NCBI GenBank assembly: GCA_004194705.1
Contig: SADC01000030.1
Location: forward strand, 1 to 64,000
Direction of reading: 5' to 3'
From: Ditylenchus dipsaci
Lineage: Eukaryota; Nematoda; Chromadorea; Rhabditida; Anguinidae
Length of the DNA stretch: 64,000 bases
The first letter of the stretch is position 1; every line of letters starts with the position of its first letter. This document shows positions 49,001 to 59,600 of this stretch, piece after piece. The position numbers and the translations under genes were made by a program. The notes under the pieces were generated by a model. The model saw only the letters and a list, made by a program, of their open reading frames with translations, did not search any database and was not told the DNA's origin.

Positions 49001-51026
49001 TTGGCTAGCTGGCATACTACCAAGGTAAAAGGTAGGTAGGAGCTTGGAGATAATGCCGAACTGTCCTATGTTTTGAAATCTCAGTCACTAGCCGCTCAAC
49101 CACTCAGTCAGTAATAAAAGCTCACATCTGGGGAAAGCATGTTGCAATCAGGCATTGGCACTCTTCTTTGGTTGGACTGTTCACTGATGACCGGTTTGCT
49201 ACTTGTACCCTCTTCCTCGTCCTCATTGAGTCGAAAGGCATAGCAAATGATCTCTCGAACCTCTTCCATTTCTGTGTGGGCATCGAACACAAAGCACTTT
49301 CTGGCCATCTCATCCCCATCTTTGACTTTAGCTTTGGCGAAGAAACAAAAGAATGAGCTGAGCTCCTGAAACCAAAAAGTCGGTTGGTGAAAGATAAAAA
49401 TTGAAAAATTGGTCCAACTTACATCTTTTCCAGGGGAAACCAGGGAAATGTCGTGGATGTCAAATCGATGCAGGATTTTTTGCATATTGCACTCATTGGA
49501 CTCCACCAGTAGAATGGCTTTAGAAGAGATGTTGATGTCAACTGTGTTGTTGAAGATGTCGGGTTGTTCGTCATGGATGTGCTGGAAACAATGATTTCAG
49601 GCTAGTTTGAAAAGATCCATAAAATACCACAAAAATAAAATAAAAATTAAGTTGGAGTATATTTAATTTTCACCAGGCTTCTTTCCCACTTTTAGCTTCG
49701 ATATTTCAATCTTTTTACAAATATACGAAAATTTACTCTGAAATTGATTAAGATACAAATAAAGCGAAATTTTCTGCTGACAACAGAGATAGCTTGTGTC
49801 AATTCAAATTGTGACAAAATTAAGTGAAATATTCAGTTATTTCGAACTGATTTGTTCACGTAATTTTGGCACAATTTAAATCGACACAAGCTATCGCTGC
49901 CTAATGTTAACTAAACTAAAAATGAAAATTATGGAAGAAATGCGAGCAACTGACCATTTATGCCTTCTTTGGTGCGAAATATTCTAAGTAAAAACCAGAG
50001 GCTATGAAAATCGAGCTTTCCTTCTCAACAGCCAGATTTATTGTCGATGATCTTGGAAAGCGCTTTTCATGTCCAAGTTTATTTTAAATTCATTGTTTCG
50101 TTACAAATTGTAACTTACAATCTCATAAAATTCATAATTTTGATGAATTTAATATGCCGAATAATCTTATGAAATAGGTTAGAATAAATGTTTGTAGTTC
50201 TAAAAAAAGATCAATTTTTTCAGATTTGTTTGTTGAATTTAGATTTTTAGCATTTTCTGTTTTAATTAAAATTTAAAATTTTTCAAAAAAATCTCTGAAT
50301 TACGATTTTGATTTTTGTCTTGGTATATATTTTTTGGTCTTGAGACATTTCTGTCGGTTGCATTTTCTTTCAAGTCCAATTAACTTTTTTTAGGTCTTGT
50401 CCTGAAGTTATACGTAGGGTGAAGCTCAAAGTCATGTTCTTTTGTTTTCTTAGAAAACCTCTACATACCACTAGTTTCCTACAAGTGAAAAATTTACGAA
50501 CCCCGTTTACAAGAAGCGCTTGAGTTAAATCCCACCTCGAAAATATTGTTGTCACTTTGGAATACTTGGCAGTTTGGATATTTGGCTTCTTTTGCGACCA
50601 GGCGCATGCAGGAAAAGGCCAGGTTGTCTTGCGCATCTGCTGGGATCACATTCATAGATGTGTGCACAGTCAGACTTCCGACAAACTGAAACAAACAGAA
50701 TATTTGATTCATCACCAAAAGCAAAAAATATGGTGAAAGGCTAGAGTTGTGAAATGGGAATATTCCCAGAAATATTCCAAAAAGCTGGTTTTATATCCTT
50801 CTATGTATCCGAATAACCGAAAATTTAGACATTTAGAAAATTTTGAGTTTACAATTATTTCTAGTCGATATTTTCAATATTTCCCATGTTTCAAGTCATA
50901 TTCCCAATATTCTATGTGTCCAGCGATTTCCACAACCCTATCGAAAAATCAAACCTCAATGGAGAATTGTATGCCACTGGACTGTAATTGGCGCACAGTT
51001 TCCACTGTACAAAGATCATGGTCCAT
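46014..51026 (-). CDS. Shc-type adaptor protein (PTB-CH1-SH2), 3' end not found
   Basis: Cytoplasmic adaptor that links phosphotyrosine receptors to downstream signalling. Exons: 50955-51026, 50536-50685, 49423-49581, 49126-49365, 46302-46647, 46014-46243; phases agree throughout (399 codons so far). The PTB domain starts at GIQFSIEFVGSLTVHTSM and includes HRFDIHDISLVSPGKD and CFVFDAHTEMEEVREIICYA (to about residue 175). A CH1-like linker (about 208-322) is proline-rich (PAPPPPTSPLPPPPPPTSLP). SH2 begins at CPWYHGLLSRAVAESLL with FLVR intact. PTB-linker-SH2 order is diagnostic of Shc. ATG 51026 follows CTCTAG with 4 bases between, so a trans-splice acceptor is possible. The linker exon encodes no tyrosine, so the usual Grb2-docking YxN sites are absent there. 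The donor at 46013 shows that at least one more exon finishes SH2. Confidence 0.87.
47052..47480. mobile_element. pogo/Tigger-like MITE, right end unclear
   Basis: The left end is CAGTCAAACCTTTCATTAAC after TA. Inside are several GTATGTTAATGGGAGAG copies, the last near 47450. A matching right terminus was not found, so it is truncated or decayed. It lies in the SHC intron. Confidence 0.5.
47576..49021. mobile_element. GG-ended element with inverted TTGGCGCCAAAATGA arrays, carrying a FLYWCH gene
   Basis: Terminal inverted repeats GGTAGTATGCCAGCTAGCCA; perfect 8-bp duplication AAGGTAAA (47568-47575 and 49022-49029). Arrays of a roughly 16-bp NGGCGCCAAAATGAT unit fill 47600-47765 and, inverted, about 48840-49000. 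Between them is an intact-looking two-exon gene (47890-48404). The element lies in the intron between the PTB and linker exons of SHC, in opposite orientation to that gene. Confidence 0.88.
47890..48404 (+). CDS. FLYWCH zinc-finger protein encoded by a transposon
   Basis: Two exons: 47890-48124 and 48175-48404, joined by a 50-bp intron (GTGAGT...ATTAAG, phase 1), 154 residues. ATG at 47890 is preceded by CATTTTTAG, a possible acceptor. The N-terminal half is acidic (ESDEEEAEEYEIQQW). The C-terminal half is a FLYWCH-like zinc finger: FRYHLG, LYQCQEWREGC with the two Cys, and VGHDHPGN with the two His. It ends at TGA without a transposase domain. FLYWCH fingers often accompany transposases of eukaryotic DNA elements, so this may be a split-off DNA-binding accessory or the remnant of a larger protein. 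No frame damage was seen. The weak acceptor (ATTAAG) is the least certain point. Confidence 0.7.
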
Positions 51027-52084
51027 GACTGCTAGAGCAATTCACACAACCACAAAGCATATGCACATGCGATTGAAACTCATCCGTGACCGAAAAAATG
51101 TGCCCACAACAAATACCAGTGCGGAGAAAAGTAACTGAAAAGTAGCCTGGTTAATACCATAATCGCATTATCCACGTCAATATCGATGCATTTTTTGTGT
51201 AAAAATCAAATTCAATAATGGTTGATTTGCTCCAAAAACAAGTCAAAAAAACACGCTGGATTAGCGAAAAGTGGAATAATTTGGTGCAAAACTACTGGAA
51301 TTTGCATTCAAAACTATACGTATTTGCAGCCGGAGGATATTTAAACAGATTTTCGAAGCAAATACAAAATAGCAAAACCACTACGTTTAGGCGCCAATTC
51401 AAACAGTCCATAGTTATTGTATCAAATTTTTTGTTTTTTTTGTGGATATCTTGTTGCTTCAAATACCATGCTGTGATATTTTGGAAAGTTTTTCCTGGCT
51501 CCATTTCCCATAATTGTTGATTCTAAGGAAAAAATATTGTCATTGAGGTTTATTTGAACGTTGCTATGAGAGAATGTCTTTGCCACGTTGAAAAATTTTC
51601 TGCTTATTTTTGAGCAATCTTGATACCATTTTTTGAAGCAGGCAGGGTTGGCAGGGTGTGGCTTATTCGGCTACAAAAAAGCTACACCCCTTTTTGCAGA
51701 ATTTGCATAAAATGACAGATTGCTTTGAATTTTCGAATTATATTATACGTTTTCAAGACTTCAATAGAAGGGTGAGGAATATATATTTAAGCTGGTATGT
51801 AGAAACATCAGATGCACTAATAAAATACTTGAAAAAACAAGCGATGAAAAAAAATGTCTTTAAAAAAAAGCTACACCGGGGCCGAAAAAGCCACACCTTG
51901 CCAACCCTGGAAACAGGTTTTTCTCAAACTTATTTAGCGTTTTAGTGTTGTGGACGGATGTTTTGTTTTGTAGTCTGTTCTTCCAAAAACTTTGTTTTTC
52001 ATTTTATAGTTTATATAGTTGGGGACGGTGTCCATTTAACAGATGTAAATTCAGAGAAATTCAAATAATTATCCGTCGTCTGCA
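51027..52084. other. 5' flank of SHC; no other gene supported
   Basis: Only unrecognised short frames, and a GGGTTGGCAGGGTGTGGCTT / AAGCCACACCTTGCCAACCC inverted pair (about 51645-51910) that marks another palindromic element. No clear promoter was seen. Confidence 0.4.
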
Positions 52085-52572
52085 AACAAAATTTGGCCCT
52101 ACCTCTCAATGGGGGGGTTTGCCTTGGTCCCCCTGTTGTTGTTTTTTGTGAGTTTTTAGGCTGAGGCTCAGGCAAAAGTAGCCAGCGTATGTTAGGACAA
52201 ATTCACTTTTTTCTAAAAAACTTTTCTGGAAAAAAATTATCCCAAAAAAGACAAAAATTTGCCGGATAAAAAATAAATTTGCTCCACAAAATATATATTT
52301 GCCCCAAAAAGTAAATTTGCCCCAAAAAGTATATCTGCCCAAGCCCATCTTCCCAAAATGAAGTATATTTGCCCCAAAAAAAGTAAATTTGCTTCAAAAA
52401 GGATTCACCCCAAAAAAAGTAAATTTGCCCCAAAAAAGTATATTTGCCCCAGAAAAAAGATTACCCCGTCCTAACATATGCTGGCCAATCCTTGCCTAAG
52501 CCTAAAAAATCACAAAAACAACAGGGGGACCAAGGCAAAAAAACCCCCATTGAGGGATAGGGCCCAAAATTT
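52085..52572. mobile_element. Palindromic MITE with CCCCAAAAAAGTAAATTTG array
   Basis: Arms TTTGGCCCTACCTCTCAATG (left) and CATTGAGGGATAGGGCCCAA (right) with inner GCCTTGGTCCCCCTGTTGTT / AACAACAGGGGGACCAAGGC and GTATGTTAGGAC / GTCCTAACATATG. The core (52255-52460) is a tandem array in one direction. Boundaries approximate. Confidence 0.65.
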
Positions 52573-53741
52573 CTATGTTTTCAGTCTCTCACTAACCAAA
52601 ACAGGTTGCAGTTTACAAGGGCTGTATAGGGAGGGGAAGAGAATAAAAGGGGGCCACTTTTATGGCAGAACGTCAGAAATTCGAATGTTTCTATTTTTCG
52701 ATTGCCTCACCCTGTTTTTCAACTGGGCCGTGGCAAAAAGAGACTCTACATGCATCTAATGGTCAAATGTACTTCTCGGAATCATGTTTAAGGTAAGTGT
52801 GTGCGCGCATCTCTAACTCTCAAGCCCCTGCGCCCCTTCAGGGGAGCAGGGAGCTTAGTTGGTTAGGGTTGAGATGCGCACACCCACATACCTTAGACAC
52901 AAATCACTCGAAAGTGACTCTGGATGCATGTAAAAGCATGCATACCAGAGTTTATTTATGCGGTAGGCCCCAGTATTCAAAACTTTGTTCAACATCTTCT
53001 TGTAAGTGTGCCCTCTATGATTAGTGGCCCCCTTTTATTTCCTTCCCATCGGTGCGTAGACGTTTGGTGGTTTCGAAACCACCAAACGTCTTAACAAAAC
53101 GCCAAGCTTTTGAAATTTAAATTTTATTATTATTTTTTGTGCGGTCGTGTGTGTGTTTTCTATTATTCTTGCTCTCTTGTTTTTTTACCAAAGTCTCATT
53201 GTTGAGTATCGTAAAAGTTTCTGGGTGAGTTTATTATTATGCCAACTTCACACCAACTTCACACTAAAAAACAGGTCTGAGGCTCAAACTTAGTTTTTTA
53301 GTGTGAAGCTGGTGTGATTTCCTGAAAAAATTATTTTTATTCAAGGTGTTTGAGCATTCAATCGATAGAGAAAAATCTCAGCGAAAAAACGGTTAAAAAC
53401 ATGCGAGTAAAGAAAGCAAAATATATGATTAAAGGTAAAAATAGGTAGATGTCAAAAGGTAGCTTTAAAAGCCCATCCCTTTAAAATACAGGCTTTAAAC
53501 ATTTACACTAAGAGGAATAGTTTTCCGTTTATGGCCTTTGCAAGGGGTCGTGTTATAGAAGATTTGACTGTATCCTACATCTTCTAAACAAGATTTTATT
53601 GTATACCCTCCAAGCTCATCAGGGGTTAAAAACTGATCATGTTAAACGATTAAACTAGATGAGATAGTCTAAGAATACCTGCTCCGAGACTGTTCCAACA
53701 TCATAATACCCTGGAGCACTTCTGCCAAAATTGCGAACTGG

Positions 53742-53947
53742 TGTTGTATCCTAGCGGTAAGGAGGAAGGAGAGAGATTGGAACACAGCAGAAGAAGAGAA
53801 CAGAGAGAGAGAGCACACGACTTGCTTATAGCTTCTGATCTGCAACTGATCTGAACACAGACGTTCAGATCCTTATATACTAACAAGGAAGACAAAGAGC
53901 GTCGAACCGCTACGAGACAAATGACGGTTCGAACACAGGACACAACA
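53742..53947 (-). repeat. 3' LTR of the retrotransposon
   Basis: 206 bp, matches the other LTR; contains TATATACTAACAAGG and a GAGAGAGAG tract. Its inner edge adjoins the purine-rich tract. Confidence 0.9.
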
Positions 53948-54745
53948 CCTCCCCTGTACAAAGGGTTTCGTGGACAGAGATTTTGAAGAATAAGTGACTT
54001 GCTTCTTTTTGGCTTCTTCTTGGACAGCAGTGATGCGAATTTCTGGCCGAGGAACTTCCACTGTTGCAGGCTGGCACTTGTGGCTATATTGACTGTTCCC
54101 TATGTCGACCTTTGGCTGCTGAATCCCTGGTGTGACTGATTGACGATATTGGAGCGACGTATGGCGTTTCCCCTCCTTCTTTTGACTGTTGTAGAAGATA
54201 CGGAGCGAGAGACTGTCACTTGCTTGAAGACGAGTCGCTTGATTGGTCACTTTCTTCTTGTTGGCAGGCTGCACTTGAGAAGCGGACGGCAACTGACTGA
54301 CTTTAAGGCGAGTTGCTTGATTGGTCACTTTCTTCTTGTTGGCAGGCTGCACTTGAGAAGCGGACGGCAACTGAGAGATGGATTTACGACTAGCAGGCTG
54401 CTTGGAACGTCTTGCTTTTGACTGGTGATAAGGGCAGCTGCTATTATAATGCATGAGTTCACAGGTAGAGCACGGCGAGAAAGGCTTGCTGCTGCGACTT
54501 TTGGAAGGCTGCGAAAGATCCTGGCTGCCAGTTGCGCTGAGCTCTAGCAGGTTGATTGACTTGACACCCAGTTGGCGGAGCGGCTTGTCGAGAAATCCAA
54601 GAGCATCCAGAGCTGGGATTCCTAGCACATTAAGCAGTCCATTCTTGGCCACGCGGAGAGTTTGTATTGAAGAGCCCTCATTTGACTGTAGAGAAGCTTC
54701 GAACTGTCCCTTGAAGTGGCAGCTGGCACCATTGAAGAGTCGGCC
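53873..54745 (-). pseudogene. Rest of the retrotransposon protease and a Lys/Ser/Gln-rich tail
   Basis: In the frame next to gag, the end of the protease fold is visible (GLLNVLGIPALDALGFL), followed by a tail with a 29-residue direct duplication (SQLPSASQVQPANKKKVTNQ and on). It runs into the 3' LTR. No polymerase domain follows. It is connected to gag only by a frame change. Confidence 0.6.
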
Positions 54746-55890
54746 CTGGACTGTGCTTGAAAGAGAGAAGGCGATCCAATTGATTTGTAGCTTTCCTCAG
54801 ATATGGTTGATACCTCGGCAGCTGAATCCAGAATGAAGGAGACGATTTGGCCGTTGACTGAGATATTTGACTTGATGAAGGAGGAAGCACCATTGATGTT
54901 GTTGGTTTTGACGGAAGGCACCATCAGAGAATTGATATTGCGGTAAGGCTTGCGCTTCGACTTGTATTGACTGCAGGCTTCGCATTGATTTTCCAAATGC
55001 CCAGATTGCTTGCACTTGGAACACTGATGATGGAGGTAGAGGCATTCATCTGACCAGTGCAGTTGACCACATCTGAAGCAGGATTTTGACGGAAGAGCGG
55101 CTCTTGATTTGCTGATCTGATTGATATAGGCTGAAGAAGGAAGGCCACTTTCCAGATGCTTGGCTTTAGCAATTGTGCAGAGGTAGGCGGCTGCTTCTTC
55201 CACAATTTCTTCGAACTTGACTGCATCCCCTTTTTCGTTGATTCGATGGAGGAGGCGAGTTCTAATTGCAGCATCTTGGTTTGACTTGAGCCCCAGAGGT
55301 AGAAGAAGGCAGTTGAACTCATCCTCTTTGAGAGAGCTGAATTTGAACAGGCGGAGCTGACCCTTGAGGCGATTGACGAAGTGGCGGAATTCTTCACCAT
55401 CTTTTTTGACCAAACGCAGGCATTCGAAGCGGTCCACCACCAGAGAGCGAGAATGAGCAAAGAGTTTGGAAAGAGCACTGACCGTTTCTTCTAGATTGAA
55501 GTCGATGACATCCTTTGGAAGGCAACTTTTGCGATATTCGTCGAATGCTTCGGTTGAGAGCTTGGTCATTAGGAGCTTGACTTTGGAGCCATCCACCATA
55601 CTAGGAGCTGTGCAGTCAAGAGAGAATTGGAAACGCTGTATCCAGTTGTCGAACTTGCAGGGATCACTGTCATCAGCTGCGAAGATTTCCATATCCGGCA
55701 ATTGAGGAAGAGTAGAGATTGCGGCAGGAGCTGGCTGTAGATTGTCACCACCACCACCATGATTTTGCTGCTGGAGAAGAACCACCAATTGAGCCAGAGA
55801 TTCCTGATGTTGTTGTTGCTGCTGTTGAAGAGCCAGTGCGTGTTGATTTGTCTGGGCTTCCAATATTTGCTTGAGCTGGTCCATATCCAT
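54622..55890 (-). CDS. Retrotransposon gag with zinc knuckles and start of aspartic protease
   Basis: Structural polyprotein that packages element RNA. Start chosen at ATG 55890 (MDMDQLKQ). In order: glutamine-rich N-terminus, capsid-like region with FDNWIQRFQFSL, two CCHC zinc knuckles (CFRCGQLHWSDEC, CSKCKQSGHLENQC), a basic stretch, then the start of a retropepsin with the active-site region FILDSAAEVS. The active site reads D-S-A rather than the usual D-T/S-G. The frame leaves the protease frame near 54745 and stops at 54622; the remaining protease is in the next frame. This may be ordinary frameshifting or a base error. Confidence 0.85.
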   Translation of the reverse strand: MDMDQLKQILEAQTNQHALALQQQQQQHQESLAQLVVLLQQQNHGGGGDNLQPAPAAISTLPQLPDMEIFAADDSDPCKFDNWIQRFQFSLDCTAPSMVDGSKVKLLMTKLSTEAFDEYRKSCLPKDVIDFNLEETVSALSKLFAHSRSLVVDRFECLRLVKKDGEEFRHFVNRLKGQLRLFKFSSLKEDEFNCLLLPLGLKSNQDAAIRTRLLHRINEKGDAVKFEEIVEEAAAYLCTIAKAKHLESGLPSSAYINQISKSRAALPSKSCFRCGQLHWSDECLYLHHQCSKCKQSGHLENQCEACSQYKSKRKPYRNINSLMVPSVKTNNINGASSFIKSNISVNGQIVSFILDSAAEVSTISEESYKSIGSPSLFQAQSRADSSMVPAATSRDSSKLLYSQMRALQYKLSAWPRMDCLMC

Positions 55891-55905
55891 TGCTGACTGC
55901 GCCAC

Positions 55906-56114
55906 TGTTGTATCCTAGCGGTAAGGAGGAAGGAGAGAGATTGGAACACAGCAGAAGAAGAGAACAGAGAGAGAGAGCACACGACTTGCTTATAGCTTTA
56001 TTCACACAACAACTGATCTGAACACAGACGTTCAGATCCTTATATACTAACAAGGAAGACAAAGAGCGTCGAACCGCTACGAGACAAATGACGGTTCGAA
56101 CACAGGACACAACA
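55906..56114 (-). repeat. 5' LTR of the retrotransposon
   Basis: 209 bp; on the minus strand it holds the promoter region for the gag transcript. The outer edge adjoins the ACTGG duplication. Confidence 0.9.
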
Positions 56115-56636
56115 ACTGGATTATCAGACCTGTGGCGCGAGAGTGAAGACTAGGAGAACTGCGACTGAACGAATAACCTGAGATATTGAAATAGCAGAAC
56201 CTAACATTTTACCACCACACTAAGTGAATTTTGTGGAAAAGTCACTTACCGACCATCTTCTGAGACAATGACCATAAAAATCACCCAGAAACTTTGACGA
56301 TACCCAACAATGAGACTTTGGTAAAAAAACAAGAAAGCAAAAATAATAGAAAACACACACGACCGCACAAAAAATAATAATAAAATTTAAATTTCAAAAG
56401 CTTCGCGTTTTGTTAAGACGTTTGGTGGTTTTTGGGACATTTGTCCCGCCAACCACCAAACGCTTCTTTGCCCTTCCCCTCCCTATACAGCAAATTTGGA
56501 GTGTATATTATTGACTTTGGAGGTCTATAAATAACAACCTTTATCTATGCTATAATTTTGGTTGAGCATCCGAATTACCGCGATTTGTATGTGGACCACA
56601 TTTACAGATAATAAGGTTATTAAAAAAAATTAGTCA

Positions 56637-59600
56637 ATGTCCTCATCTTCCCAAGTGCTACTTGACCGGGTTGAAAAATACATCTGGGGATCAGATGAGA
56701 ACGAGTATCTGCAAAGGGTTGTAGCCGATGATCAATTGGATGCTGAACAATTGTTAGCCAAAGTGGAGGGTATCCAGGCTAAATTGAATGTGCAGCTCAG
56801 GCAAGGGGTCAGTTTTTTGTCCAATTTAGCTGCCTTTTCAACACAAATAATTTTCACAACTAACTTTTTGCAGGTTGAAGAGAACTGCCCACGTCTTTTG
56901 GAACAAGTATCGGCCATCAAACTTTTGGACGCCAAACAAGCTCAGTTTGACGAAGAAATGCAGGGTGTGTCCAAACAAGCAGACAAACTAGCTCAACTAT
57001 TCACAGAATATGAAAAGCAATTATCCAAAGATGTGGTGGCTATCAACAATCTGACCAAGCTGAACCGACTGCTGGCTGATGGGGTCAAGTAAGACTATAT
57101 TTTCATTAAGTTTTATTTCCATTTATTCCCAGTGACGGGGAAATGGGGAATCCTTCGGAACCGGGACTTTCAGCAAAGAAATTTTGGTGACTGGAAATTT
57201 TCAAATAAAAATTCGGGGCTTGGGGATCGAGACTTTTGACAAAATTTTCCGTGCCTATACCTAGGACCTGGTCGGTCCTGATCTCTATTCACTCCACGAT
57301 TCTGATTCAGGTGTGAAGAGCTAGTTAAACTGTGGCAGGACGAGAAGCACGATCTCATGCGTCAAGCTGAAATCATCAATGAGTTGAACACAATCCTCAA
57401 GGCCAGTGACAAACTTAAACGGGTGAACTGGGTCAATGAGAGAGCGCTCTTTAAGCTACCTGAACTAGCTGCCAAAACCAAGTTGAGTGTGATTGATCAA
57501 TTAAAATCTGCACTGAAAACGTAAGCATTTTTACTTACCAAGATTTTCAAAAACATCTTTTCTTCTTCAGATTGAACTGTTCAGTGGCGTCCACTTGCCT
57601 GAAAGCATTGTCTCAATTGTTGGATGCTTCTGGTTGCCAGAAAGAGCTGAACACAATAATGGATGAAGCCATCCGAGAACTAGATTCATTGTTTCTACAA
57701 TTGAGCTCCCAACCCAATGCAGAAAAAGGATCGCGTTTGCTCCCACAGTTGGGCAATAGACTTCATTCAATGCTGGAGCAATTCCAACTTTTGGGTCAGT
57801 TGACTATTTATAAAAAAGGGGTATGCATCCCGAGAGATTCGAACTTCTGATTTTTTTTTCAAATTATTCGCGATATATCTTCCAATTATCTTCATTACAG
57901 CATTTTTGCAATCAATAGAGTCCAATATAAAAGTGGCTAGTACACAGGATTTTTGAGATAAAAAAGGTTCACAGCGTTTTATTTTCGGCTGCTATATTTC
58001 CTCTCATAAAAGATCTTCTCTCATAAATTCATTAAAAATAAATTCATAACTTATGCAGAGTCTTAGTCGCAGTGTAGGCCAGCACATGTTTGGACCGGCT
58101 AAAACATGTTTATTGGACCATAAAAATTTCATGAATTTGTTTTTATCATGAAACACACAACTTTAAAAAAACCCGCGAGAGAAACTGTCCTATCATCCGG
58201 CTACGCAATGCTCAGCAATCGAGGTTAAAAAATACACTGACAAAAACAAGTTGCTAAATTTGAGGACAGCTTTTATCATAAGAAAATACGGTAAGTCGAA
58301 GGTACTGCAAAAAATTTTTTTTTAATAAATGCAATTGCAAAAAATAAATTTGAAGGATAAAAAATGTAAAGGGGGTAAAGTTTAAAATTGAGGGAAAAAG
58401 ATGTACACATCTTGTGCGAAATTTAAATTTGAGATGGTTGAAAATAAAATTGAGAGAGGATTTACATATTTTTCAGGGGTATTTTCGATTTGAGCCAATT
58501 ATAAGATCTCTAAAAGTTTTTGAACACTTCGTGATTAGGTTGTTTCTAAAAGAATCTACAACCATATTTTTAGGTTTGGAAAATGCTCAATCATTTGCTC
58601 GCCAAGTGGGCAAAGTGATCATATCAAGAGTACCAGCAATGCTCCTTACTCCATTAGATTGGTACAGACCGTCTATAAGTGCTTGGTCACCCATAGTGAT
58701 TTAGTGGCTAAACCCATTAGAGATGCCTTGAATCCATTAAAGACCTCCATACTTAGTCAATCGCTATCCAACCTGTTTGTTTTGGTGGATGATGCCTTTG
58801 CACAGGATGAGAAGAAAGGCGCTTTAATTGTGGAAAAGGTATCAGATTATCTTGAAAATTCGAACCATCTCAAAAATTTTGAAAAAACAGCAGTTTCATA
58901 TAATGATTCTTTTCAGCTCAATTTGGCAATGAAGGCTGAATTCCAAAGTGTGAATTGGGATGGGGAATTGCAGAAAGAGATGGAAGGCAATATCAGCAAA
59001 TGCCTCAAATACATAAGTGTAAAAGTGGAGCAACAGCTGCAGTTGAACGAGGAGACCCTTAGGCTGAGTGGGCGAGTTAGTGCCAGACAGGCAGCCAACT
59101 ACCAAATGTTAACTGTGGCACATGACTTTACCAAGTAAGTTCTATATGCTGTTTCTAAAGTAGATGTAAAAAAATTTACTCTCTTGGATCATACTTTTTT
59201 TTGGCATCTACCGAAAGCCACCGCCCCTGTTAACTTTTACCATTTTACGATAAGAATTGACAAAAAGATTTGCACTGACCGAGAATCGAACTCGGGTCGC
59301 CCGCGTGGCAGGCGAGCATTCTACCACTGAACCATCAGTGCTCGTACTGGTGATCGGTTACAAATCTTACCTATTAAATCTTTTAGATCTATTATTTCAA
59401 AACGATAAAATTATTCAAATACAGCATCTTTGAAAAGTTTAAATGTTTTAAATTTTAAATGTCATAGCCCGAAAAATAGGTACGTTATCGTTTCAGCACT
59501 TTTTTTCAAATGAAAAAAAGGACGAAACGTTTCGTCCTTTTTTTCATTCTAAGACTGCCTTGGTCCCCCTGTTGTTGTTTTTCATTCAAGAATATTTTCA

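Larger units (their letters stand above)
53742..56114 (-). mobile_element. Non-autonomous LTR retrotransposon (gag-protease only)
   Basis: LTRs at 53742-53947 and 55906-56114, starting TGTTGTATCCTAGCGG and ending CACAACA, flanked by the 5-bp duplication ACTGG (53737-53741 and 56115-56119). Transcription is on minus: a primer-binding-like TGGCGCAGTCAGC lies next to the 55906 LTR, and a purine-rich AGGGGAGG just before the other LTR is the likely polypurine tract. Only gag and part of a protease are encoded; reverse transcriptase, RNase H and integrase are absent, so it depends on a helper. The two LTRs are nearly identical apart from a short replaced block near 53840, which suggests recent insertion. 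Confidence 0.92.
53048..56471. mobile_element. Hairpin-ended element hosting an LTR retrotransposon
   Basis: Inverted arms of about 190 bp (TCTTAACAAAACGC..., GTGTGTGTTTTCTATTATT..., ACCAAAGTCTCATTGTTG...) with a self-complementary hairpin at each extremity (GACGTTTGGTGGTTTCGAAA at the left; TTTGGTGGTTTTTGGGACA at the right). A 7-bp duplication CCTTCCC (53041-53047 and 56472-56478) marks its insertion into the surrounding MITE. Class unknown. Confidence 0.7.
52622..56490. mobile_element. CTGTATAGGGAGGGG-ended MITE split by another element
   Basis: The left end CTGTATAGGGAGGGGAAG and right end CTTCCCCTCCCTATACAG are inverted. Inner sequence at 52770-53030 (splice-donor-like motif, GC-rich hairpin, GCATACCAGAGTTTATTTATGC) matches the element at 61970-62568. 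It is interrupted at 53048-56471 by a second element. Confidence 0.7.
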
